From Actinomycetota bacterium (GTDB lineage: Bacteria > Actinomycetota > Actinomycetes > Actinomycetales > Angustibacteraceae), in NCBI GenBank assembly GCA_014377795.1, contig JACMOY010000257.1:1-12301 (forward strand): DNA of 12,301 nt, in the 5' to 3' direction. Positions 1 through 6,358 of this stretch are shown here, piece after piece. A program made the translations under genes and the position numbers. Position 1 is the first letter of the stretch. Each line of letters opens with the position of its first letter. Under the pieces are notes generated by a model. The model was not told the DNA's origin, did no database searches, and was given only the letters and a program-made list of their open reading frames with translations.

Positions 1-25
1 GCGCCGCGGCTGGGCCTGAGTGCAG

Positions 26-99
26 GCGGGACCCGGGGCGAGCGCCGTCCCCGGTGACTCGGGCGGGACCCGGGACGAGCGCCGTCCCCGGTGACTAGG
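26..99. repeat. Two-copy 37-bp tandem repeat
   Basis: Two head-to-tail 37-bp units lie at 26-62 and 63-99 and differ at only two positions. Each contains a GGGAC or GGGGC arm facing GTCCC across about 7 bases, so each could form a small hairpin. The second copy ends in CTAGG where the first has CTCGG, and this difference creates the TAGGGT -10 box of the following gene. Bases 1-25 hold nothing I can identify. Confidence 0.85.
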
Positions 100-101
100 G
101 T
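96..101 (+). promoter_or_regulatory. -10 box TAGGGT of the PemK-like gene
   Basis: TAGGGT fits the actinobacterial TANNNT -10 consensus and ends 6 bases before the ATG at 108. That spacing would put the transcription start on or next to the A of the ATG, giving a leaderless mRNA. No convincing -35 is visible. The absence of a Shine-Dalgarno sequence before 108 agrees with this reading. Confidence 0.5.
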
Positions 102-107
102 CGGCGC

Positions 108-671
108 ATGGCACTGAGCTGGAGCCGCATCGCCGGCGAGGCCCTGCGCGCGGCGGTGCGCGCCGGCGTCCGCTCCCTCGGCGGTAGCCGCAGCTCCACC
201 CGCGCCCGCCCGAGCGCCGGCCGGCGCCCCGACGTCACCGGGTCGCGGCCCACCTACCCCGGGGACCACCGCGGCCCGGCCCGCATCGATTACCGGCCCC
301 GCGCCGACGGTCGCGCCGACCCGGGCGAGGTCGTGTGGACCTGGGTGCCGTACGAGGAGGACCACTCCCGCGGCAAGGACCGGCCCGTGCTCGTGGTGGG
401 TCAGGACGGTCCGTGGCTGCTCGCGCTGATGCTCAGCAGCAAGGACCACTCCGGCCCCGGGACCGACGAGGCGGACGAGGCCCGGCACGGGCGGCGCTGG
501 CTCGAGCTCGGACCCGGCCCGTGGGACCGGCAGGGGCGCGCGAGCGGGGTGCGCACCGACCGGGTCGTGCGCGTCGACCCCACCGCCGTCCGACGCGAGG
601 GGGCCCAGCTGGACCGAGCGCGCTTCGAGCGGGTGGCCTCGGCGCTGCGCACCGAGCGCGGCTGGACCTGA
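108..671 (+). CDS. PemK/MazF-family toxin-like protein
   Basis: The 187-residue product carries a PemK/MazF-like domain from about residue 72 to the end. It opens with [13 protein letters not shown], followed by [10 protein letters not shown] (residues 89-98), which matches the family's opening beta strands and RPvlVv motif. Family members are often mRNA-cleaving toxins of type II toxin-antitoxin pairs. Residues 1-70 form a basic, Arg- and Pro-rich extension not found in classical MazF of about 110 residues. No antitoxin gene is adjacent: the left side is repeat DNA and the right neighbour is rpsT. I therefore infer a solitary family member whose ribonuclease activity is unproven. The ATG is chosen because of the -10 box 6 bases upstream. 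A later internal start, giving a protein closer to the bare domain, cannot be excluded. Confidence 0.75.
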   Translation: MALSWSRIAGEALRAAVRAGVRSLGGSRSSTRARPSAGRRPDVTGSRPTYPGDHRGPARIDYRPRADGRADPGEVVWTWVPYEEDHSRGKDRPVLVVGQDGPWLLALMLSSKDHSGPGTDEADEARHGRRWLELGPGPWDRQGRASGVRTDRVVRVDPTAVRREGAQLDRARFERVASALRTERGWT

Positions 672-679
672 CGGCGCTG

Positions 680-709
680 TTGGTCGGTGCTCGCGCCCGC
701 TGGTAACCT
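680..709 (+). promoter_or_regulatory. Probable rpsT promoter
   Basis: A -10 box TAACCT at 704-709 lies 18 bases after a weak -35 TTGGTC at 680-685, just past the stop of the PemK-like gene. The predicted start near 716 leaves a 5' leader of about 46 bases before the rpsT GTG. This suggests that rpsT is transcribed independently of the gene before it. Confidence 0.55.
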
Positions 710-762
710 CAAAGCCAAGCGTTCCCGAACCATCCTCCAGACCAAGGCGAGAGTGCTCACCC

Positions 763-1023
763 GTGGCGAACATCAAGTCCCAGATCAAGCGCAACCTGAC
801 CAACGCCAAGCGCACCGAGCGCAACAAGGCCGTCAAGAGCGAGCTGCGCACCGTCGTGCGCGCCGTGCGCTCCGCGATCACTGCCGGTGACGCCGCAGCA
901 GCGACCACCGCCGTGCAGGTCGCCTCGCGCAAGCTGGACAAGGCCGTCAGCAAGGGCGTCATCCACAAGAACCAGGCCGCGAACCGCAAGTCGGCGCTGG
1001 CCAAGCAGACCGCCGCGCTCTGA
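763..1023 (+). CDS. rpsT: 30S ribosomal protein S20
   Basis: The 86-residue, strongly basic protein begins [20 protein letters not shown], the hallmark S20 N-terminus, and has the usual length. S20 binds 16S rRNA early in small-subunit assembly as a bundle of alpha helices. The start codon is GTG at 763, preceded by an AAGGCGAG ribosome-binding site at 744-751; the 11-base spacing is somewhat long. It has its own promoter at 680-709 and a strong hairpin after the stop, so it is probably a single-gene transcript. It converges on holA, as in mycobacteria (from memory). S20 is autoregulated in some bacteria, but no specific leader structure is visible here. Confidence 0.97.
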   Translation: MANIKSQIKRNLTNAKRTERNKAVKSELRTVVRAVRSAITAGDAAAATTAVQVASRKLDKAVSKGVIHKNQAANRKSALAKQTAAL

Positions 1024-1040
1024 CCCGAGCCGCCCCCGAC

Positions 1041-1070
1041 GGCGCTGGTCCCCCCCGGGGGGCCGGCGCC
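1041..1070. terminator. GC-rich hairpin between rpsT and holA
   Basis: GGCGCTGG at 1041-1048 pairs with CCGGCGCC at 1063-1070 (one G-T pair). The stem continues through the C run at 1050-1056 against the G run at 1057-1062, giving about 12 pairs. It starts 17 bases after the rpsT stop. No T tract follows, as is common for actinobacterial terminators. It could serve rpsT and, in the other direction, holA. Confidence 0.7.
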
Positions 1071-1077
1071 TTCCGCG

Positions 1078-1102
1078 TCCCCCCTCCCTCTCCCCCTCCC
1101 CC
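1078..1102 (-). other. Potential G-quadruplex tract, 3' side of holA
   Basis: Positions 1078-1102 are 25 consecutive pyrimidines on the plus strand. The minus strand therefore reads as four runs of 3 to 6 guanines separated by A, AGA and A, which satisfies the usual G3+ quadruplex pattern with very short loops. It would be in the 3' untranslated part of holA-direction mRNA. Formation is inferred. Confidence 0.6.
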
Positions 1103-1207
1103 GCACTTGCTGCACTATCTGCCGCCCCGCCCGCAGCAGCGACAGCACTTGCGGCACTAAGTGCGGCGCTCTCCCGCGGGGCCGGCGGCACTTGCTGCAC
1201 TAAGTGC
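1103..1207. repeat. Three copies of a short palindromic repeat
   Basis: The full unit GCACTTGCTGCACTAAGTGC is at 1188-1207. A copy with one change (G for T) is at 1145-1164. A shortened copy matching the first 15 bases is at 1103-1117. Start-to-start spacings are 42 and 43 bases. Each full unit has inverted ends, GCACTT and AAGTGC, and contains the near-palindrome GCACTAAGTGC. The arrangement resembles a small family of extragenic palindromic repeats or a protein-binding cluster. The rest of 1208-1252 shows nothing recognisable. Confidence 0.8.
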
Positions 1208-1252
1208 GCGGTTTGGCGCAGTGGCGGGCGGCAGGGGTCGAGCGCGGGCCGG

Positions 1253-2266
1253 TCAGGGGTGGGTGCGGCGGGCGGCACCGATGGCGAGCACGGCCTTCTC
1301 GACGGCGTAGACCGGGTCGCCGGCGCGCTTGCGGGGGTCGGGCAGACCGCCCTTGACCGCGAGGTCGGCGTCGGCGACGGCCTCGATCGCGGCGGCCAGC
1401 CCCTCGCCGGTCCACCCGCGCAGCTGCCGGCGCGCCTTGTCGACCTGCCACGGGGCCATCGCCAGCTCGCGCGCGGCGTCCACGGCCCGGGCGTTGCCCG
1501 CGGCGGACACCTTGGCCAGGGACCTGAGCCCCATCGCCAGCACGGCCACGACGGGCACCGGGTCGACGCCGGACGACAGGGCGTGGCGCAGCAGGCCGAG
1601 CGCCTCGTCGGTCTGACCGGCGATCGCCGCGTCGGCCACCTTGAACCCGGTCGCCTCGACCCGCCCGCCGTAGTAGCGCTCGACGACGTCGGTGTCGACG
1701 GGCGGGGCGTCGGTGGGCTGGCCCTGCGGCGGCAGCGTGTCGGCCATCAGCTGCGAGCAGGCGCTGGCCAGCTCGCGCAGGTCCTGACCGACGGCCTCGA
1801 CCAGGGCCCGGACGGCGTCCGGCGTGACCTGACGCCGGGCAGCGCGGAACTCGCGGACGACGAAGTCGGTCTTCTCTGCCTCGGTCTTGACCTGGGGGCA
1901 CGCGTGCAGCACGGCGCCGGCAGCCTTCGCGGCGTCCAGCAGCCCCTTGCCCCGCGTACCGGTGCGGTGGCGCAGCACGAGGACGACGTCCGCCTCGGGC
2001 GCGGTGACCAGCGCCCGCGCGTCGGCGATCAGGTCGTCGGACGCCTCCTCGAGCCCCCGGATCACCACCAGCTTCGCCTCGCCGAACAGCGAGGGGCTGG
2101 TGTGGACGGCCAGGTCGCCGCGCTCGTAGGCGTCAGCGCGGACGTCGACGACCTGGACGGCCGGGTCGGCCCGGCGAGCGGCGGCCTGCACCGCGCTGAC
2201 CGCGCGCTCGGCGAGCAGGTCCTCGGGGCCGGTCACCAGGTGCAGGGCGGGCGGCGCAGCGGTCAT
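1253..2266 (-). CDS. holA: DNA polymerase III subunit delta
   Basis: The 337-residue product fits the delta subunit of the replicative clamp loader, which opens the beta sliding clamp. The N-terminus LHLVTGPEDLL (residues 8-18) matches the family's opening strand. SPSLFGEAKLVVI (57-69) is the typical Fxxxrlvvi element, and GQDLRELASACSQLM (160-174) is the conserved helix that positions the clamp-loader fold. The C-terminal helical domain ends near VKGG (304-307). ATG at 2266 is chosen because it puts the family motif about 10 residues from the start. An ATG at 2305 overlaps the comEC stop as TGATG and would add 13 residues; neither has a clear Shine-Dalgarno. It follows comEC by 38 bases on the same strand and probably shares its mRNA. 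Confidence 0.93.
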   Translation of the reverse strand: MTAAPPALHLVTGPEDLLAERAVSAVQAAARRADPAVQVVDVRADAYERGDLAVHTSPSLFGEAKLVVIRGLEEASDDLIADARALVTAPEADVVLVLRHRTGTRGKGLLDAAKAAGAVLHACPQVKTEAEKTDFVVREFRAARRQVTPDAVRALVEAVGQDLRELASACSQLMADTLPPQGQPTDAPPVDTDVVERYYGGRVEATGFKVADAAIAGQTDEALGLLRHALSSGVDPVPVVAVLAMGLRSLAKVSAAGNARAVDAARELAMAPWQVDKARRQLRGWTGEGLAAAIEAVADADLAVKGGLPDPRKRAGDPVYAVEKAVLAIGAARRTHP

Positions 2267-2304
2267 GGCGCTGACGCTACCCGCGGCCACCGACGGGGGT
2301 GGCA

Positions 2305-4719
2305 TCAGCGGGCTGTGGACGATCCGGAAGATGAGGACGAGGTGTGTGAGCGCGGCCCCGAGGTCGCGAGCGCCGGCCCCGAGGCCCCTGCGACGACCGC
2401 GAGGTCGCCGAGCAGGTCCGTGCGGGCGATGACCGCCCCGAGGCCGCCGAGCAGCCGCAGCGTCGAGTCGGCCGGGTGGCCGTAGTCGTTGCCGGCGCCC
2501 ACGCTGATCAGCGCGAGGCGCGGCCGGGCCAGCGCCAGCAGACCGGGGTCCTGCTTGGCGGACCCGTGGTGCGCGACCTTGAGCACGTCGACGCCGGGCT
2601 GCGGCAGCGCGCCCAACCGGACGGCGATCACGCGGGCGGCCTCGGGCTCGATGTCGCCGGCCAGCAGCAGGCTCAGACCGCGGCTCTGCACCCGCAGCAC
2701 CGCGCTGGAGTTGTTCGGGACCGACCCCTCGTGGATCACCCGCCCGGGCCACAGCACCTGCCAGGTGAGCGTCCCGGTCCGCACGCTCTCACCGGCGCGG
2801 GTCGACCGGACGACGACCCCGGCCTCGGCGCACCACGCGCCCACAGCCCGCGCCCGCTCGGGCGGGTCGTCGACGATCGTGGTCAGCACCGCACCGACCC
2901 GGCGTCCGCGCAGCGCCCCGGGCAGGCCGTCGACGTGGTCGGCGTGGAAGTGGGTCAGGACGACGGCGTCCAGGGACCGCACGCCCAGGCGGGTCAGGCA
3001 CCGGTCGACGTCGTCAGGTGCGGGCCCCGCGTCGACGAGCACCGCCCGACCCGGCGCGGTGCTCAGCACCAGGGCGTCGCCCTGCCCGACGTCGCAGACG
3101 ACCAGCACCCACCCCGGCGGCGGCCACGCGGAGGGGCCCGGCACCGGCAGCACGAGCGCGAGGGCGACCGCGAGCCCACCGGTCGCCGCGACCGGACGAC
3201 GTCGCGCGTGCCGGGCGAGCAGCGGCCCCGCCGCCACCAGCGCGGCGGTGCCGACAGCCAGCGTCAGGGCGCCGCGCGCGCCCCCGGGCCAGTCGACCTG
3301 ACCACCCGGGACCTGCGCCAGCCGACGCGCCACCAGGGCGATCACCGAGCACGGCCAGCCGGCGACGACCGCCAGCAGGTGCGCCAGCGGCGCGGAGGCG
3401 GGCGAGACCACGGCAGCGACCAGGCCGAGCACGGTGGCCGGCGCCACCAGGGGCGCCACGAGGGCGTTCGCCGGGATCGCCACCAGGCTGACCTGGCCCG
3501 AGAGCAGCACCACCACCGGCCCGCAGACCGCCTGGGCGGCGAGCGGGATCGCGATCGCCGCCGCCAGCCAGGCCGGCAGCCACCGGGACAGCCAGCTGGT
3601 CCAGGGCCGCGCCAGCAGCAGCAGGCCCAGCGTGGCCAGCACCGACAGCGCGAAGCCGTAGGACCGGGCCAGCCAGGGGTCGACGACGAGCAGCACCAGT
3701 ACGGCCGTGCTCAGGGCCGGGACGCCGGTGCGTCGGCGCGACCCGGCGACAGCCAGCAGCCCGATGACCCCCATGACGGCCGCCCGCAGCACGCTGGGCT
3801 CGGGCCGGGCCAGGACGACGAACCCCCCGAGCACCACCGCGGCGGCGACCAGGCGCGACCGGCGGCCGAGGCCCGCCAGGCGGCCCAGCGCGAGCGCGAG
3901 GACGCAGACGATGGTGACGTTGGTGCCCGAGACCGCCGACAGGTGTGTCAGCCCGGTGGCCCGCATCGCGTCCACCAGCCCCGGCGGCTGCCGCGAGGTG
4001 TCACCGACGACCAGCCCCGGCAGCAGGCCCCGCGGGTCCGGTGACAGGCTCGCGGCAGCCCGGCGCAGTCCGGCCCGCAGCCGCTCGGTTCCCCGGGCCA
4101 CCGCGGGCGCGCCCCCGGTGACCTGCGGCGGCCCACGAGCGCTCAGGGTCGCCACGACGTCATCGCCGGGTCGGGCCGGCGCCAGCCGGCCGGTCGCCCG
4201 CAGCCGCTCACCCCGGTGCAGCTGTGCCCACCGGGCGTCGGCGAAGACCAGCACCCGGCTGCGCACCGCCGTCCGGGCGCCGCGGCCCTCGACGGCACGC
4301 AGCGAGAGCTGCAGCAGGACGATCTGACGACCCGCCAGCCGCGTCGGCCCGGCCAGCGGGCGGGGGTCGCTCGCCACCGACCCCTCGACCCGGACGACGG
4401 CCCCGGCGGCGGCCAGCGAGCGCACCGTCCCGGCGTCGCGCGCCAGTGACTGCAACCCCGCCGCCCCCAGGCACAGCGCGGTCGCGGCCAGAGCGAAGGC
4501 CAGCGCCGCACGCAGCCCACTCACCGACCGCCGGCCGAGGCCCACCCGAGCGACTGAGGCGCCAGCAGCGACCAGCCCGGCGGCCACCCCGACCCGCCAC
4601 CACGACGGCACAGCCAGCGTCGCTGCGGTCACCGTCCACGCGGTGAGCGCGCCCGGCAGCAGTCGCAGGTCAGGACCCTGCTCCGGCGCGGGCTCTGGCG
4701 GCGGGTCGGCCCCGGACAC
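2305..4719 (-). CDS. comEC: ComEC/Rec2 DNA-uptake channel protein
   Basis: The 804-residue membrane protein has the full ComEC layout. Several hydrophobic segments at about 25-95 precede an OB-like soluble region (about 105-200). The competence membrane domain (about 220-525) carries GLTHLSAVSGTNV at 256-268. The metallo-beta-lactamase domain (about 535-785) has HFHADH (590-595), LAGD (686-689) and AHHGS (716-720), so its metal-binding set looks intact. ComEC carries single-stranded DNA across the membrane in naturally transformable bacteria; its role in most actinobacteria is less clear. GTG at 4719 is preferred because it keeps the DLRLLPGALTAW segment (17-28), which I recall as conserved in actinobacterial homologues. 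GTG at 4632, forming a 4-base GTGA overlap with the comEA stop, is an alternative. The C-terminus is a Ser-rich tail. Confidence 0.93.
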   Translation of the reverse strand: MSGADPPPEPAPEQGPDLRLLPGALTAWTVTAATLAVPSWWRVGVAAGLVAAGASVARVGLGRRSVSGLRAALAFALAATALCLGAAGLQSLARDAGTVRSLAAAGAVVRVEGSVASDPRPLAGPTRLAGRQIVLLQLSLRAVEGRGARTAVRSRVLVFADARWAQLHRGERLRATGRLAPARPGDDVVATLSARGPPQVTGGAPAVARGTERLRAGLRRAAASLSPDPRGLLPGLVVGDTSRQPPGLVDAMRATGLTHLSAVSGTNVTIVCVLALALGRLAGLGRRSRLVAAAVVLGGFVVLARPEPSVLRAAVMGVIGLLAVAGSRRRTGVPALSTAVLVLLVVDPWLARSYGFALSVLATLGLLLLARPWTSWLSRWLPAWLAAAIAIPLAAQAVCGPVVVLLSGQVSLVAIPANALVAPLVAPATVLGLVAAVVSPASAPLAHLLAVVAGWPCSVIALVARRLAQVPGGQVDWPGGARGALTLAVGTAALVAAGPLLARHARRRPVAATGGLAVALALVLPVPGPSAWPPPGWVLVVCDVGQGDALVLSTAPGRAVLVDAGPAPDDVDRCLTRLGVRSLDAVVLTHFHADHVDGLPGALRGRRVGAVLTTIVDDPPERARAVGAWCAEAGVVVRSTRAGESVRTGTLTWQVLWPGRVIHEGSVPNNSSAVLRVQSRGLSLLLAGDIEPEAARVIAVRLGALPQPGVDVLKVAHHGSAKQDPGLLALARPRLALISVGAGNDYGHPADSTLRLLGGLGAVIARTDLLGDLAVVAGASGPALATSGPRSHTSSSSSGSSTAR

Positions 4720-5420
4720 ACCCGCACCAGCGGCCGCAGCCGGCTGAGCACGGCTTCGCCGATGCCGCTGACCTCACCGAGCTCGTCGACGCTGCTGAAC
4801 CGGCCGTGCTGGCTGCGCCAGTCCAGGATCCGTCGGGCGAGAACCGGCCCGACGCCGGGCAGGGCGTCGAGGTCGGCCGCCCCCGCCGCGTTCAGGTCGA
4901 CCGGGGCGATCGCGGTGCCGGTGCCACCTGACCCGGGTGCGACCGGACCGGCCACCAGCGCGGCTGCCTCGCCCGGCCGCGGCACGACGACCTGTTCACC
5001 GTCGACCACGAACCGCGCGAGGTTGACCCGCGCCAGGTCCGCCGCGGGCAGGGCACCACCAGCGGCCGCGAGCGCCTGCTGCACGCGGGCACCCGCGGGC
5101 AGGTCGACGACCCCCGGGTGCCGCACCTGCCCCACCACGTGCACCGCGACCCGGGACGCCCGGGTGCCCGTCACCGCGGGGGACGACGTCGGCACGAGGG
5201 GTGCTGCCAGCGACGGCGAGGGCGGCGGCAGCGGCTCGGGCACCGACCTGCGGCCGGCGAGGACCGCCCGGCCACCGAGCACCACGACCACGAGGGCGAC
5301 CACGACGAGCAACCCGAGCAGCGCCTGCGGACTGACCCCGACGCGATCTGCAGCCAGCTCGGTCACCTCGCCCACGCGGTTGCGGGCGCGGACTCGACGA
5401 CGGTTCGGTGCGGCAGGCAT
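4629..5420 (-). CDS. comEA: ComEA-family DNA-binding competence protein
   Basis: The 263-residue protein has a basic N-terminus, one transmembrane helix (about 33-54), a Pro- and Ser-rich linker, an SLBB domain (about 90-148) and a C-terminal helix-hairpin-helix DNA-binding domain (about 173-234). The last begins VDLNAAGAADLDALPGVGP, the family signature. ComEA anchors incoming double-stranded DNA at the outer face of the membrane and passes it to the ComEC channel encoded next. After the usual family end near LVRV there is an extra Arg-rich tail of about 29 residues with four cysteines, which lies entirely in the 91-bp overlap with comEC. The ATG at 5420 is supported by a promoter whose -10 box ends 6 bases before it. 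degV lies 39 bases upstream. Confidence 0.92.
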   Translation of the reverse strand: MPAAPNRRRVRARNRVGEVTELAADRVGVSPQALLGLLVVVALVVVVLGGRAVLAGRRSVPEPLPPPSPSLAAPLVPTSSPAVTGTRASRVAVHVVGQVRHPGVVDLPAGARVQQALAAAGGALPAADLARVNLARFVVDGEQVVVPRPGEAAALVAGPVAPGSGGTGTAIAPVDLNAAGAADLDALPGVGPVLARRILDWRSQHGRFSSVDELGEVSGIGEAVLSRLRPLVRVCPGPTRRQSPRRSRVLTCDCCRARSPRGR

Positions 5421-5426
5421 GCGGCG

Positions 5427-5455
5427 ACGCTAGAAAGCGACCACTGCCGTGTCGA
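5427..5455 (-). promoter_or_regulatory. comEA promoter, apparently leaderless
   Basis: On the minus strand, TCGACA (5455-5450) is a 5-of-6 match to TTGACA, and 17 bases later comes TAGCGT (5432-5427), a TANNNT -10 box. Six bases separate it from the comEA ATG, so the transcript would begin at or beside the start codon. This gives comEA, comEC and holA a transcription start separate from leuS and degV. The -35 lies in the short gap and overlaps nothing else. Confidence 0.65.
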
Positions 5456-5459
5456 GTGG

Positions 5460-6350
5460 CTACCCCCGGGTTGTGGACGGCGGGACGAACCGCGCGCCTG
5501 TGGACGCCGGTCGGCCGAGCCGGGGTGAGACCACGACGGCGAGCATCCCCGGGCCGACGTGCGCGCCGACGACCGCGCCGACCTCGCCCACGACGACCTC
5601 GGCGCCCGGCAGCGCCGTCCGCAACCGTCCCGCCAGCCGTTCGGCGGCGTCCGACGCGTCGAGGTGGTGCACCGCGACGTCGACCCTGCCGACCGCTGCG
5701 GCGATCGCGAGCTCCTCGAGCCGGGCCAGCGCCCGGGTGCTGGTGCGCACCTTCTCCAGCGGCGCGATGTGCCCGTCCTGCAGCACCAGCAGCGGCTTGA
5801 TCGCGAGCGCCGAGCCCAGCAGCGCCGCAGCCGGCCCGATCCGGCCGCCCCGGCGCAGGTGCTCGAGCGTCGCGACGTAGAAGAACGTGCGGGTGACCTC
5901 GGCCCGGCGGCGGGCCGCCACGGCGATGTCGTCGGCGTCGTGGCCGGCCGCTGCGGACGCCGCCGCCTCGATCACCAGAAACCCCAGGCCCATGCCGAGC
6001 GAGCGCGAGTCGACCACCGTGGTCGGCACCGGTGAATCGCGCGCGGCGAGGACGGCCGACTCGTGGGTGCCTGAGATCCCGGCCGAGATGTGCATCGACA
6101 CGATCGCGTCGGCGCCGCCGTCCGCGAGACGGGTGTAGGCGTCCAGCAGCGCCTGCGGGCTCGGCCGCGACGTGGTCACCGGCGTCCACGTGCGCAGCGC
6201 GGCCGCGATCGCCCGCGAGTCGATGTCGACGCCCTCGTCGAACGCCCGCCCGCCGACGACGACCTGCAGCGGCACGACCACCACACCCGTGTCGCGGGCC
6301 ACCGCGGCCGGCAGGTACGCCGTCGAGTCGGTGACGATGGCGACGCTCAC
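5460..6350 (-). CDS. DegV family fatty-acid-binding protein
   Basis: The 296-residue protein starts MSVAIVTDSTAYLP, with the family TDST motif at 7-10. It has TSRPSP (60-65), ISAGISGTHESA (88-99), LRRGGRI (165-171), KPLLVLQDGHI (185-195) and HVGPG (264-268), all DegV hallmarks. DegV proteins bind a single fatty acid and, in Firmicutes, act as FakB partners of a fatty-acid kinase. No FakA-like gene is in this window, so the partner and role here are unknown. The GTG start at 6350 lies 8 bases after the leuS stop with no clear Shine-Dalgarno, suggesting translational coupling to leuS. The mycobacterial homologue in the equivalent position is Rv2417c (from memory). Confidence 0.93.
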   Translation of the reverse strand: MSVAIVTDSTAYLPAAVARDTGVVVVPLQVVVGGRAFDEGVDIDSRAIAAALRTWTPVTTSRPSPQALLDAYTRLADGGADAIVSMHISAGISGTHESAVLAARDSPVPTTVVDSRSLGMGLGFLVIEAAASAAAGHDADDIAVAARRRAEVTRTFFYVATLEHLRRGGRIGPAAALLGSALAIKPLLVLQDGHIAPLEKVRTSTRALARLEELAIAAAVGRVDVAVHHLDASDAAERLAGRLRTALPGAEVVVGEVGAVVGAHVGPGMLAVVVSPRLGRPASTGARFVPPSTTRG

Positions 6351-6358
6351 CGGGTGGC

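Noticed and set aside
26..99. Possible CRISPR from 37-bp repeats
   Set aside because: The two copies are directly adjacent without spacers, and no cas gene is present.
887..2485. Long plus-strand open frame of 532 codons
   Set aside because: It overlaps rpsT in another frame and runs antisense through holA, with no recognisable domain.
2476..4044. Long plus-strand open frame of 522 codons
   Set aside because: It is antisense to comEC, with low-complexity Gln, Arg and Gly content caused by GC-rich codons of the real gene.
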